Assembly: GCA_965247505.1 (NCBI GenBank)
Contig: OZ252020.1
Location: forward strand, 2,604,001 to 2,668,000
Reading direction: 5' to 3'
DNA: 64,000 bases
Source: CAIYRG01 sp965247505
GTDB lineage: Bacteria; Pseudomonadota; Alphaproteobacteria; Micropepsales; Micropepsaceae
Shown: positions 18,448 through 28,801 of the stretch, piece by piece
How the letters are laid out: each line of letters begins with the position of its first letter
Numbering within the stretch: the first letter of the stretch is position 1
The notes under the pieces: generated by a model
Databases searched by the model: none
Seen by the model: only the letters and a program-made list of their open reading frames with translations
What the model was told of the DNA's origin: nothing
Program-made: the position numbers and the translations under genes

Positions 18448-20109
18448 CAGGCTGTGTGAAAACGTGGTCGGGTCTGGTGGTTGGTAGCGTAAGCGGAGGT
18501 CGGGGCGGGATTATGCGACCCGACGCGTCCAATTCAGTAAAATCGGTCCGCGGAGATGCCTAACGGCTCCTTGATGCGAAGAATGCTGGGTTATGGGGCC
18601 CCCTGAGCCCGTCTCATGCGTGGCTCGCCTCTATCAATCCGCCAACGCCAAGAATCTTCATCACGCGTTTCATGTTGTAGGCCAGAACGTGCAGCGCCAT
18701 TTCGGTGCCGACGTGCTCGAGCGTTTTCATCTGGAAGTGCGTCGCTCCCATCCACGACTTTATCGTACCGAAGGGATGCTCCACGGTCTGGCGGCGCACG
18801 CGCATCTTGTCCGGATTTCGATCGAGCCGCGCCTGAACTCTCTCAAGGACGGCTTCGTGTTCCCAACGTGAGATCCGGCGCTCCCGAGCCGTCGTGCACT
18901 TGCTTTTCAGCGCACACGCCTGACAGGCAGCCGTCCAATAGCGGCGCAGCATCTTACCGGCCTCTTCGTTGGTATAGCGATAGGTGAGCTGCTCACCGTT
19001 GGGACAAAGATAGACATCGTCTTCGGCGACATAGACGAAGTCCTGCTTGCCGAAACGCCCTGCGGCTTTGGCCCCTGAGGTCAGGGGCTTCGGGAGATAG
19101 ACCGTTATGCCGGCCTCCTCGCAGGCCAGGATCTCTTCGCCGGCGTAATAGCCGCGATCGGCAACAGCCTCGATGGTTTCAGAACCAATGGCCGTGCGCG
19201 CCTGCGCGGCAGCGCCCGACAACTGACCCCGATCAGAGCCTTTGTTGGTCACCTCATGGGAAACGATCAGATGATGCGTCGTGTCCACGGAATTTTGCAC
19301 ATTATAACCGACCATCCCGCTGCCCCGGCCGCTCGTGGCCATCGAGCGCGCATCGGGATCTGTCAGGGAGATCTGCTTGTCCTCGCTCTGCATCATCTGA
19401 ACGTTCAGTGCATTCAGGCGCTGTATCTCTTGGCGCAGCATCGCAATCTTCTCGTTGAGCCGCGTGATCTTGGCCTCCGGCACCGCTTCGCCCTGGCGAT
19501 CGGCGCTATCAAGCTGCGAGAGGTAGCGCGCAATGCTCTCGTCGATCTGCTTCAACCGCCGCTGCATCTTGGCCTGCGTGAAGTTCCGATCCCGCGCGTT
19601 GACCGCTTTGAACTTGCTGCCATCGATCGCAACGCTCGCCTCACTGAACAGCTCAAGGCGACGGCACAACACTACGAACGCACGGCAGACCTTGCGGATG
19701 GCCCCGCCGTTGTCCTTGCGGAAATCGGCGATAGTTTTGAAATCCGGCATCAGGCGGCCGGTCAGCCATAGGAGCTCGAGATTGCGCTGGCACTCCCGCT
19801 CTAGGCGACGGCTCGATTGGACCCGATTGAGGTATCCATAGACGTAGATCTTCAGCAGCGTCGCCGGATGGTAGGCAGGCCTTCCCGTCGCCTCCGGCTA
19901 AACCCCGCTAAAGCCCAATTCCCCCAGATCAAGCTCATCAACCAAGACATCAATCGCCCGAACCGGGTTGTCATCGCCCAAATACTCATCCAGCCGCTCA
20001 GGAAAAAGAGTGCTTTAACTGCGATCATCGCCAACTACAAAGCGCTTCATCGACCCCTCCACCAAATCACAGAAGAATCATACCAGCCAACGCGTTTTCA
20101 CACAGCCTG
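18448..20109 (-). mobile_element. IS1182-family element, copy 1
   Basis: A 1662-bp element bounded by CAGGCTGTGTGAAAACG inverted repeats. Both flanks carry GACCC, part of the dispersed intergenic repeat (TGACCCAAAGCGGA) into which the element appears to have inserted. The copy at 29644-31305 has the same length, orientation and target context, with only one base difference noticed near the left end. Confidence 0.88.
18614..20050 (-). pseudogene. IS1182 transposase with two in-frame stops
   Basis: The frame from the ATG at 20050 reads MKRFVVGDDRS, TAA (20015-20017, codon 12), STLFPERLDEYLGDDNPVRA, then TAG (19898-19900, codon 51), PEATGRPAYHP, and continues open to 18614. The total is 479 codons, normal family length. 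Downstream motifs are intact: SVAIDGSKFKAVN, AVADRGYYAGEE, CPNGEQLTY, and VEHPFGTIKSWMG. An internal ATG at 19750 could give a 378-residue protein lacking the N-terminal DUF772-like domain. Both stops are one C-to-T change from Gln codons. Confidence 0.85.
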
Positions 20110-20204
20110 GACCCAAAGCAGACTTTGCCTGTTTCTTAAGTCAAAACAGTAATATGATGCGTGTTCTCGCAACAAAAGCGTGTGGCCGTGAAGGAGTACA
20201 CCGC

Positions 20205-20660
20205 GTGAAAAGCATGACGTGCGTTTGCCCGGCGACAGTTAGTCTGACCGTGATGCTGGTGGGTTTTGGTTGCGCAGCGCAGACTACTCCACCGCCGCCG
20301 CCACCCATTTGCGATCCCGCCGGTTACGTCTTTTTCGATACCAATTCCGAGGAACTCACGGAGGACTCAAGAACTATAGTCGAGAATGCCGCCCATGAAT
20401 TTCGTCGTCTTGGAGCAGAAGAGCTTCACATCCTCGCCTACGCGGATGCCGCCCACCGTGAACCCGAGGGACTGTCACTCTCTCTTCGCCGGGCCGAATC
20501 CGTCAAAGCTGAACTGATCCGTATTGGCATTGTAGAAGACGCAGTCATTGCGGAGGCCTTTGTGGGCCCGGAACACTTTTTGGTTCTAGAGGGAATGGCA
20601 ACGCCACCACATCATTATGGGCTTAACCGTCGAGCGGTTATTTGGATTCCCTGTGAGTAG
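20205..20660 (+). CDS. OmpA-like domain protein
   Basis: A 151-residue product from GTG 20205, chosen because AAGGAG sits 8 bases upstream; an ATG at 20154 is in frame but lacks one. The signal sequence reaches VMLVGFGCAAQ, with a possible but imperfect lipobox Cys, then a Pro-rich linker (TTPPPPPP). The OmpA-like domain follows: YVFFDTNSEELTEDS, LSLRRAESVKAELIRIGI and a terminal NRRAVIW. Such proteins bind peptidoglycan in the periplasm. The usual TD-G-P residues are degenerate (YADAAHREPEG). It lies directly beside the IS1182 right end. Confidence 0.72.
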   Translation: MKSMTCVCPATVSLTVMLVGFGCAAQTTPPPPPPICDPAGYVFFDTNSEELTEDSRTIVENAAHEFRRLGAEELHILAYADAAHREPEGLSLSLRRAESVKAELIRIGIVEDAVIAEAFVGPEHFLVLEGMATPPHHYGLNRRAVIWIPCE

Positions 20661-20772
20661 CTTTTTCCGCCGGTTTGGCGTGCCCCAACTAGTCCAAGTG
20701 TTGTCCGCTATTGACGCTGTGCACGGCTCCTGCACCGGCGGTTAATCGCCATCGAATTTACGGCCATTGGAT

Positions 20773-22548
20773 TCACGGTAGCGCGAATGCGTAGATCGCG
20801 TTCTCGCGAATGAGGTTCATTCCCGGGACTTGTCGCTCGACCCCGTTTGTTCCCGATTGTCCTGAGCCGGTCATCACCAGGATGTATTGCTTGCCATCGA
20901 CCGAATAGGTGACGGTGCTCATCTGGACGACGCCCCCGACAAGCGTTTCCCAGAGGATGGTTCCGTCGTCCGCGTCAAAGGCACGGAATCTGCGGTCCAC
21001 GTCGCCCCAGAAGATAAGATCGCCGGCTGTCGCGAGCACCGCGCCATTGCTCGGGGTCCGCGCTGTATAGATGCGGTCCCAGCGCCCGGTCGAGACATCC
21101 ATCTTCGCCAGACCAGTGAAAGCGTCCAGCTCGATCCCCGGGCGCGGTATGCCGACGCGGCGCCCGGCCCCCAACACGTTCGCCCGGTTCGCCGTCATGT
21201 CGAGGCAGGAATCGTGGAACGGGATATAGAGCGAATTATTCCCCGGATGGAACGCCGGCGGCCAATAGCCTCGCGTGTTGAACGAGCAAACCAGCACGCG
21301 GTCTCCATCTTTCTTGAAGACCTTGTCCATGTTGATGAAGGTCTGACCGGTCTCTACGTCAATGTTCGAGATGTGGAAATCGGGCGTGTCGATGGGAAAG
21401 GGCGTTGCCCAAAGAAATTCGCCACTCGCGCCGTCAACGGCCCACACGCCGCCGCCCTCAGCCACCGTGATCACCACGTCGCGCTCTTCTCCGCGCTCGA
21501 TGCCCGGATTGATCCATTTCACCGCGTCTGGGTCCGGGTTTACTTGCGTGCGGATCAGGAATTTTTCATGGACGTGATCGAGGTCCCAATCATCGCCGGG
21601 CAATTCCTGATAATACCAAACCAGCTCGCCGGTATCGGGATTGAGCGCCACAGTCGAATTGGTATAGGCCTCGGCCGGCGACGCGTTTGAAATCGCGTTG
21701 GGGTTCCCGTCATGGCGGTTCAGCCGCGTATAGGGAAACGGGTTGGCGATGCCCCAATAGAGCAGGCGCTTTTCCGGATCGTAAGAACCCGCCAGTCCCC
21801 ATGCCGAGGCTTTGCGCTCGGACACGGGCATATCGCCCCAGCTATCTCCACCCGGTTGGCCCGGTGCCGCCGTGGTGTAGAATTTCCAAACTTCTTCACC
21901 GCTGCGCGTGTCATGCGCCACCAAGAAGCAGCCGTCTTCGCGTGTCTCTGCGAATCTGCATGCCCGTGCCGAGATCACGTTGCCTTCGACGACCATTATT
22001 CCGGAGGCGTGCTGCGCGCCTTTTCTGTAGTCATGCGCCGCGGTTTCCCATCTCACCTCTCCCGTCAGTGCATCGAGCGCAACTACGAAACCGTCCGGAG
22101 CGGTGTAGTAGATCATGTCCTCGAATATCGCGAGGTTCTTGGCCCGCGCCGATGTTGCGGCAGCCGTAAACTCTCCAAGGTCGCGGGGCATATCGCGCAG
22201 ATATTCCCATATCTGGTCTCCGTTCCTTGCGTTCAGCGCCAGCACCCCGGCCCCGGGCAGGACCGAGTAGAGCACGCCTTCGTAAACAAGCGGGATGGTT
22301 TCCTGCGTTCCCTCGGGCAGGCCGCGCGCCCAGACCATCCGAAGTTGGTCTACGTTTTCCTTGTTGATCTGGTCCAGCGGACTGAAGCGCTGCGCGTCAT
22401 ATGTCCGGCTAAACATCAGCCAATCATTAGGGCTCGGGTTCTCGAGCATCTCCTGTGTCACAGGTGCAAAATTTTCCTCCTGCGCCAAAACGGGCAAACA
22501 GACGACAAACGACAAAACGAGGACTGAAACCAAATGTGCTCGAGCCAT
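20773..22548 (-). CDS. PQQ-dependent alcohol dehydrogenase-like quinoprotein
   Basis: A 591-residue exported protein (signal peptide MARAHLVSVLVLSFVVCLPV to LAQ; upstream in-frame ATGs at 22557 and 22590 are possible). It is an eight-blade beta-propeller of the methanol/ethanol dehydrogenase type: DWLMFSRTYDAQRFSPLDQI at the N-terminus, repeated tryptophan-docking blades such as LDALTGEVRWE and LNPDTGELVWYYQ, and GDDWDLDHVHE containing the catalytic-site Asp. No haem c motif is present, so electrons must go to a separate cytochrome, not seen nearby. Substrate unknown. The upstream edge is a degraded IS6. Confidence 0.85.
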   Translation of the reverse strand: MARAHLVSVLVLSFVVCLPVLAQEENFAPVTQEMLENPSPNDWLMFSRTYDAQRFSPLDQINKENVDQLRMVWARGLPEGTQETIPLVYEGVLYSVLPGAGVLALNARNGDQIWEYLRDMPRDLGEFTAAATSARAKNLAIFEDMIYYTAPDGFVVALDALTGEVRWETAAHDYRKGAQHASGIMVVEGNVISARACRFAETREDGCFLVAHDTRSGEEVWKFYTTAAPGQPGGDSWGDMPVSERKASAWGLAGSYDPEKRLLYWGIANPFPYTRLNRHDGNPNAISNASPAEAYTNSTVALNPDTGELVWYYQELPGDDWDLDHVHEKFLIRTQVNPDPDAVKWINPGIERGEERDVVITVAEGGGVWAVDGASGEFLWATPFPIDTPDFHISNIDVETGQTFINMDKVFKKDGDRVLVCSFNTRGYWPPAFHPGNNSLYIPFHDSCLDMTANRANVLGAGRRVGIPRPGIELDAFTGLAKMDVSTGRWDRIYTARTPSNGAVLATAGDLIFWGDVDRRFRAFDADDGTILWETLVGGVVQMSTVTYSVDGKQYILVMTGSGQSGTNGVERQVPGMNLIRENAIYAFALP

Positions 22549-22663
22549 TATTAACATTCCCGCTGGAAACCTGCTCAGCAACCATATCATGAAGGCTGCG
22601 GTCTTCCAGAAAGGACGTATTGGCGCAAGGCGTTTGCGTTCTTGGCGGTAGCGTTGTCCGGCC

Positions 22664-22725
22664 TTGGCACTAAGCGGACTTATTGCGCTGCAGCATGGAA
22701 GTCCGCTTTCGGGGGGTGAGCGGAC
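22664..22725. repeat. Dispersed intergenic repeat unit
   Basis: Contains GGCACTAAGCGGACTTATTG, GCAGCATGGAAGTCCGC and TTTCGGGGGGTGAGCGGAC. Related units occur near 33270, 34254, 36183, 38275, 40225 and 41868. An IS6 derivative is inserted directly at its right edge. Confidence 0.75.
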
Positions 22726-22993
22726 GGCGTTGTCACATTAACTCGGCTGGTCTTTGACGGCGACGCTGAAGTAGCATCTGCGGATGCACAACATTTCCTT
22801 TAAGCGCTATTGTTTTCCACCTGAAGTCGTCTGCCACGCAGTCTGGCTCTACGCCCGGTTCACTCTGAGTTATCGAGATGTAGAAGATCTCCTCGCGCAG
22901 CGCAGCCTCGATATCTCCTACGAAACCGTGAGCTGCATGAAAAAATGACGGGCGTGAACTTTTACGTCCAACACCACTTAACGTGACAATGCC
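22726..22993 (+). mobile_element. Internally deleted IS6-family derivative (268 bp)
   Basis: Both IS6 ends (GGCGTTGTCAC left, GTGACAATGCC right) are kept. The first ~50 transposase codons are present (FKRYCFPPEVVCHAVWLYAR-like reading, YRDVEDLLAQRS) and join directly to the last bases before the right end. The catalytic domain is gone. It could only move if a full transposase acted in trans. Confidence 0.82.
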
Positions 22994-23250
22994 CCTTCAA
23001 CATGGCCCAGCAGCATGAGCTGAGTCGGTCTGCCTATGCGAATTCGTCCCATTTCCCGCTGAATCGAGTTTTCGGTACACACAGGGTCAAATTGCTCCGG
23101 ACTGACCAAAAATTGTGCCAATCTTCGCGTTGCGTCTCAAAAATAATTGCCGGCGCGCCCGAAAATTCACCTCGACTCGTCTTTTGTGCGTTGCAGAAGA
23201 TCGCGTTGCGACAGACTATCTTTTGGCCGCAAGTTAATTGAACGAGCATC

Positions 23251-25974
23251 ATGGCAAAACGAGATATTTCAAAACTCTCGACGCGGCCCTTGCGTGCGGC
23301 AAGCCGTGACTTGGTTCGTCTGTTGGGCCGCCAGCTCGGCGAGGTTATTCGCGATCAGCACGGACAGGACGCTCTCGACCGTGTCGAAGGTTTGCGGCGC
23401 GATGTTGTCGGCGAACATCGCCAAGGTCGGCCGGTGACGACACGAGTCCAGCAGTTCAGCGATCTTCCCAACCACGAACTGGTTCTGCTCGTCCGCGCGT
23501 TTGCCATTTTCTCCCAGCTGGCAAACATCACAGACGATTATCACGCCCGTTGCGAAGGGGATCTCGATAATCACGATCCGTTGGCGCGGCTCTCCGAACG
23601 CCCTGGCATGACGCCCGAGCGCCTCTGCGCATTTCTCGCCAATGCGCAATTGGTACCGGTCATCACGGCGCATCCGAGCGAGGTCCGGCGGGCCAGTGTT
23701 ATCAACCGGGAAGCCGCCATCGCCGAGCTACTGCCGGCCTATGATGTTCATGCCTCCAACAAGAAACGGCGCCACGACACCGAAATCCAACTCAAGCGGG
23801 AAATCCGAATCCTGTGGCAAACACGCATGTTGCGCCCGACGCGGATTCACGTGACCGACGAAATCGACAACGCATTATCGACATTCGCGCGAACCTTCAT
23901 TTCCGAGGTGCCTAGGGTGAAGCGCCGGCTTGCCTCCATGTTCGGATTGGACGCACCCCTTCCTGCTTTCCTGCGGGTCGGTTCCTGGGTGGGTGGAGAC
24001 CGCGACGGCAATCCGTTCGTGACGGCAGCGACGCTCGAATATTCCGTACACAAGATGGCCGAACTTGCCATCGATCATTACCTCGAAGAGATAACGGCTC
24101 TGGGCGACGCGTTGTCGCTTTCGGACGAATTAGTGCCGGTCAGTAAGGCGCTGGCAGCATTGGCCGCTTCAAGCACGCACACCCCGAAGCAAAAGGCGGA
24201 CGAGCCCTATCGCCTGGCCTTGGCCAGGTGTTACGGGCGCCTTGTCACCACGCGAGAAACGCTGCTTGGTGGTCCATCTCCCGGACCATCTCAGAGTGCA
24301 ACTCGCGGTGAGGAGGACGCATATGGCTCTGCATCCGAATTGGCTGACGATCTCACAATCATCGCCGACTCTCTCACTGGGAACGGCAGCGGCGATTTGG
24401 CCGAAGGGCGTCTTGCGCAATTGCGCGAAGCGATTACGAGCTTCGGATTTCATTTTGCGATCATGGACATCAGACAGAACTCTGCGGTGCATCAGCGCGT
24501 GGTTGCCGAATTGTTGCGCGTGGCCGCGATTTGCCCGGACTATGAATCGCTGCCGGAGGCGGAACGCATTGCGCTCTTAGAGCGTGAACTGGGTAGCCCG
24601 CGCATGTTGCGCACGCCCGCCCAATCCTATTCGGATGAGACCGCGAAAGAGCTTGCGATAGCCGACCAAGCGGCAGAGCTTCGGCGCCGCTTTGGCGATA
24701 ACGCAGTGGCCAATTACGTCATTTCAAAATCGGAAAGCGTATCCGACCTCTTGGAAGTTGCCGTGCTGTTAAAAGAGGCGCGGCTCTTCGTTCCGGGCAA
24801 GTCTCCCATCTGCGCCCTTAGGATCGTGCCCCTATTCGAGACGATCGACGATCTGCGGGCAGCGGCGTGCGTGATGGCGGCGTACTTCGATCTGCCTTTG
24901 GGGCGCGCAATCCTTGCCGCCCAGGACGATCTGCAAGAAGTGATGATCGGCTATTCAGACAGCAATAAGGATGGTGGCTATGTCACCTCGAATTGGGAAA
25001 TCCGGTCAGCACTTGTCGCCCTGATCAAACTGACAGAGTCGCGTGGGATAAAGCTTCGCTTTTTCCATGGTCGAGGCGGAACCGTTGGCCGCGGCGGCGG
25101 TTCGAGCTTCGAGGCGACACGCGCGCTTCCGGCCGGCGCGGTTAGCAGCGGCATCCGAATTACTGAACAGGGGGAGGTTGTCGCCAGCAAATATGGTCAC
25201 CCAGATGTTGGCCGTCGGACGCTGGAAACCATAGTTGCGGCGACGGTCCTTGCCGGCCTCGATCCAGAGGCCGACGCCGCTGACGGCGAACTCGCAGATT
25301 TGTTTTTCAGTTTCAGTGCCGATGCCTACCGCGCCTATCGCGCGCTGGTCTATGAAACCAAGGGCTTTGAAATCTATTTTCGCGAGTCGACGCCGATTCC
25401 CGAGATATCAAATCTAAAGATCGGAAGCCGGCCCGCGTCACGCACGAACTCTGCGCGCATCGAGGATTTGCGCGCGATCCCCTGGGTCTTCAGTTGGTCA
25501 CAGGCCCGCGTGATGCTGCCGGCCTGGTACGGCTTCGGAGCGGCGGTAGCTAAGATGCGTGAGGCAGGCCGCGGCGCGGAATTAGACGCACTCCACGCGA
25601 AGTCGCGGTTCTTCCGTACAATCGTTTCAAATCTCGAAATGGTGCTCGCCAAATCGAACCTGGAAATCGCGCGTTGCTACGCCGATTTGGTCGCCGATCA
25701 GGAATTGGCCGACGCCATATTTTCGCGCATCTCGGCTGAATGGACTGTGACCCGCGATGCTGTGCTCGCGCTCACGGGCCAGAAGACGCTACTGGAAAGA
25801 AATTCCGAACTTGCTGATTCCATCCGACTTCGCCTTCCCTATATCGATGCGCTAAGTCTGCTCCAACTTGATCTGTTGCGGCGGTGGCGTTCTGGTAAGG
25901 ACGACGACGAAACTCTTGCCGGCATTTACATGTCGATCAACGGCGTCGCCGCCAGCCTGAGAAATAGCGGCTAG
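23251..25974 (+). CDS. ppc: Phosphoenolpyruvate carboxylase
   Basis: A 907-residue cytosolic enzyme catalysing PEP + bicarbonate to oxaloacetate, the anaplerotic feed of the TCA cycle. Hallmarks: VITAHPSEVRR (catalytic His, about residue 140), VGGDRDGNPFV (about 248), GYSDSNKDGGY (catalytic Lys region, about 567), FHGRGGTVGRGGG (about 604), and the C-terminal MSINGVAASLRNSG with the final Gly. Length is normal for the family. It is the only core metabolic gene between the two IS1182 copies and stands alone, with IS6 debris on both sides. Confidence 0.97.
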   Translation: MAKRDISKLSTRPLRAASRDLVRLLGRQLGEVIRDQHGQDALDRVEGLRRDVVGEHRQGRPVTTRVQQFSDLPNHELVLLVRAFAIFSQLANITDDYHARCEGDLDNHDPLARLSERPGMTPERLCAFLANAQLVPVITAHPSEVRRASVINREAAIAELLPAYDVHASNKKRRHDTEIQLKREIRILWQTRMLRPTRIHVTDEIDNALSTFARTFISEVPRVKRRLASMFGLDAPLPAFLRVGSWVGGDRDGNPFVTAATLEYSVHKMAELAIDHYLEEITALGDALSLSDELVPVSKALAALAASSTHTPKQKADEPYRLALARCYGRLVTTRETLLGGPSPGPSQSATRGEEDAYGSASELADDLTIIADSLTGNGSGDLAEGRLAQLREAITSFGFHFAIMDIRQNSAVHQRVVAELLRVAAICPDYESLPEAERIALLERELGSPRMLRTPAQSYSDETAKELAIADQAAELRRRFGDNAVANYVISKSESVSDLLEVAVLLKEARLFVPGKSPICALRIVPLFETIDDLRAAACVMAAYFDLPLGRAILAAQDDLQEVMIGYSDSNKDGGYVTSNWEIRSALVALIKLTESRGIKLRFFHGRGGTVGRGGGSSFEATRALPAGAVSSGIRITEQGEVVASKYGHPDVGRRTLETIVAATVLAGLDPEADAADGELADLFFSFSADAYRAYRALVYETKGFEIYFRESTPIPEISNLKIGSRPASRTNSARIEDLRAIPWVFSWSQARVMLPAWYGFGAAVAKMREAGRGAELDALHAKSRFFRTIVSNLEMVLAKSNLEIARCYADLVADQELADAIFSRISAEWTVTRDAVLALTGQKTLLERNSELADSIRLRLPYIDALSLLQLDLLRRWRSGKDDDETLAGIYMSINGVAASLRNSG

Positions 25975-26044
25975 GCTCCTCCACTGAACTGTCCGATTCC
26001 GGAGCCTGTACAGGGGGCCGTGCGAAAAGTCGGTTGGCCGAAGG

Positions 26045-26530
26045 GGCATTGTCACGTTAACTCGGCTGGTCTTTGACGGCGACCCTGAAGTAGCGTCTGC
26101 AGTCGAAACGTGACGCCAAAGCAGCGAAAAGATTGCTTCGCAAGCTCTTGAAGAAGGAGGGATGGGCACCTTCCCGCATGATAACCGATAAGCTTCGATC
26201 ATATCCTGTCGCGTTTAGAACGATCGGCCTGACGGCGGAACATATCGATAATAAGCGATCAAATAATCGGGCGGAGAACTCGCATCAACCCGTGCGACGA
26301 CGCGAACGAAAGATGCACAGATCCAACTCGCCCGGATCCGCCCAAAGGTTCCTCAACATCCACTCCGCCGTCTACAATAAACTTTACGTTCAACGTCATC
26401 TCCTAAATCGAACCCGATTCAAGAACCTTCGCGCCGAAGCATTCGGTGTACGGGAAAGCGCGGCCACTGCTGCGTGAAGAAATGACGGGTTCAAACTATT
26501 ACGTCCAACGCCACTTAATGTGACAATGCC
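26045..26530 (+). mobile_element. Internally deleted IS6-family derivative (486 bp)
   Basis: The left end (GGCATTGTCACGTTAACTCGG and about 50 bases) is fused to the transposase C-terminal half (LLRKLLKKEGWAPSRMITDK, RSNNRAENSHQPVRRRERKM) and the right end GTGACAATGCC. The N-terminal HTH and first catalytic Asp are lost, the reverse of the deletion at 22726-22993. Confidence 0.85.
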
Positions 26531-27542
26531 AGCACCAGCGTTACAACCCTCCTTTTCAAGCCAACCTCTCATAACGCTTGGTCTGATACTGCTCATGCAG
26601 GTCACCAAAGCCTGGGAGTTATATGCGGAGGTTCCCTGTCAGCAAGAATCGGACAGAATGGGACAATTAGTCCGACCACGTACGCCATTACTTTAAGCGC
26701 GCAACCAAGCGCTGAAGTTCTTTACCCTGCTCCTTTATGATCTGGCTCGCTTCGCTCTTTAGGTTGGCAATATTTCCTGCTCCAACGGCATCTAAATCGT
26801 CCAGTGCCAAATCAAGTTTGGTATCAAAACGAAAATACCGTTGCGCATTCTTCTTGCTCTCATCAGGTAAAAATTGACGGAGCTGATAGTCTGTTGCGTC
26901 TGCTTCTCCGTCCATCATCACGCTTATTATCGGGCGCACCCAGCCGAGGGCGCCCCATCCTTTTGCGTCCTTATACAGGATCTTTCTCGTGCCAACTCCA
27001 GTACCAAGAGACGTTATCGAAATGTCGGCAGGTTTGACTCTAAGAGAAGCGGCCTCCGCGTATGCGCACATACCCGGATTGTTAACAAACACGCCTCCGT
27101 CTATGAGAACCCGACGAGTAGACTTGCTCGCAAGACTAGCGGTCACTGTCGGTTCGAAGTACGTGGGCGCTGCTGAAGTCGCCTGAGCCGCATCCCGTAG
27201 GTAGTGGTTGCGGTCTTTCTTTTCGCGGGCCCGTCTTGTCTTAAAAAAATATGGCTGGCGTTTCTCTATATCATAACTCGTAAGGACTATTGGGACGATG
27301 CAGTCCTTTAGAGTAGAATCGCCAAGATATTCCTTAAGGATCTTCTCCAACGGTTTATGATCGTACTGCTCGTCGAGGGCGCCACCGGCGGAAGTAATTC
27401 CGCGCCAGAACGAACGGTCAAATATTTCTCGGCCACGATCTGCGTAGAGTGCGAGCATATCCTCGGCCGAAAACTTCGGGGTCCCATCACGTTTCGGCAC
27501 GGTCAAACCAGCCGCCAGAATACCCCCTGTCGATGTACCAAC

Positions 27543-28623
27543 CTTGCCTACCCGGTTAACGCCCATGACCGCTACATGTAGGGTGCCGCCACTCTCCCGA
27601 GTAAAGCTCGGCATAGGTTGGAGCAGAGGTGTCGCCCGCGATGCCGAGCAATGAGCGGAAGGCGTTGAACGGGTAGAACCGCCTGTTGAAGCGGAAGGTG
27701 AACTCGTTGAGGTAGGCTTGTAGGTGCTGGTGGCTAACGCCGTGGTGGATCCCGATCAGCCACGTCTTCAGGTTGGCGAAAACCAGATGGATGATCGGCA
27801 GGTATTGCTCGGCAACAGCGAAGTGCTCATAGCCGCGCTTACCGAGGCCAGCATAGCCGCTCCAATCGTCAGTAACGATCAGCGATCCCGGCGCGACGGT
27901 GCTCTCGACGAACCCACAGAGCGACTCGGCGCTACGGTCGAGCACGACGGCGAGCCGAACGCGTCCGGCATAGCGTCCGTCTTTCCGGTTGTCGAGCTTG
28001 GTGCCCGGCTTTCGATGACGCACCTCGATGGCACAGGAGACGGGAACCTTGTGGTGAACACCACGGCCTTCCCCACGCGTTCGCCCGCCAACCCAGGTTT
28101 CGTCCACCTCAACATGGTTCTTGGGCTGTCCACCGATCCTGTCTTGGTTGGGCCGCACCATGCCCGAGCGGAGCTTGTGGAGAATTTGAAAGGCCGTCTC
28201 GTAGCGCGAAAGACCAAGTTGCCGCTGAAACTGCACGGCGGACATGCCGGGCGTCTGACTAGCGACCAGATAAGCGGCCCAGAACCAGACGTTCAGCGGA
28301 GTGTGGCTACGCTCCATCACTGTTCCCACCGTCAGCCCGGTGTTCTGGCGGCACTTGCGGCAGCGCAGGACGCCAGGGCGGTTTTCAAAGTGGAACGGCT
28401 CTCCCGCCGTGCCGCAGTGCGGGCAGGCAAAGCCGTCTCCCCAGCGGGCTTTCTCCAGGTAGGCGGCGCAGGCCGCATCATCGGGGAAAAGTCGCTGGAA
28501 CTCGGGTAGCGAATGCGGGAATGGGAGATCGGCGCGGTCGAGAACATCCATGGCGCGCTCCCCTATATCCGGTTTGCGCCCATTCTAGCCCTAGTGGGTG
28601 TGGGTGTAAACCGGATAGGCAAG
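27543..28623 (-). mobile_element. IS1595-family insertion sequence, copy B
   Basis: A 1081-bp element: 24 bases shorter than copies A and C because of a deletion between two CTCGGCAAC direct repeats. 8-bp direct duplications GTACCAAC flank it (27535-27542 and 28624-28631). Confidence 0.95.
27556..28551 (-). CDS. IS1595 transposase with 8-residue internal deletion
   Basis: A 331-residue version of the transposase at 13839-14858. FAVAEQYLP replaces FAVAECGDPEVAEQYLP, an in-frame loss of eight residues; the zinc ribbon and VDETWVGG/TDDWSGY motifs are intact. Activity uncertain. Confidence 0.93.
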   Translation of the reverse strand: MDVLDRADLPFPHSLPEFQRLFPDDAACAAYLEKARWGDGFACPHCGTAGEPFHFENRPGVLRCRKCRQNTGLTVGTVMERSHTPLNVWFWAAYLVASQTPGMSAVQFQRQLGLSRYETAFQILHKLRSGMVRPNQDRIGGQPKNHVEVDETWVGGRTRGEGRGVHHKVPVSCAIEVRHRKPGTKLDNRKDGRYAGRVRLAVVLDRSAESLCGFVESTVAPGSLIVTDDWSGYAGLGKRGYEHFAVAEQYLPIIHLVFANLKTWLIGIHHGVSHQHLQAYLNEFTFRFNRRFYPFNAFRSLLGIAGDTSAPTYAELYSGEWRHPTCSGHGR

Positions 28624-28801
28624 GTACCAACAATTAAGTCAAAAATATCGGCTACACGTTTGCCCACTTTCTCTTCGATGTGTTTCAGGAGGACAGCGGG
28701 AATTACTCCACGGATGCCACCACCATCGATCGACAGTACGTTGAACATTTCGATCTCCATTTTTTCTATATCTTCATCCGACGGTACTGGTAGTGCTCGG
28801 G

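Larger units (their letters stand above)
26688..28760 (-). pseudogene. Patatin-like phospholipase gene interrupted by IS1595
   Basis: Removing IS1595 (27543-28623) and one GTACCAAC gives a 984-base open frame, 327 residues. It has the patatin set: DGGGIRG oxyanion loop near residue 12, GTSTGG nucleophile elbow, and DGGVFVNN with the catalytic Asp. The insertion splits the Ser elbow itself: ...DLIVG-T on one side and STGGILAAG on the other (the 26688-27614 reading frame keeps VGTSTGG by chance of the IS end). Patatin lipases cleave membrane phospholipid acyl chains; some are effectors of CBASS immunity, but no cyclase is nearby. Currently inactivated. Confidence 0.9.

Noticed and set aside
26688..28760. 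CBASS effector (CapV-type) system
   Set aside because: The patatin motifs fit, but no CD-NTase, HORMA, TRIP13 or Cap2/Cap3-like gene is present within the window.
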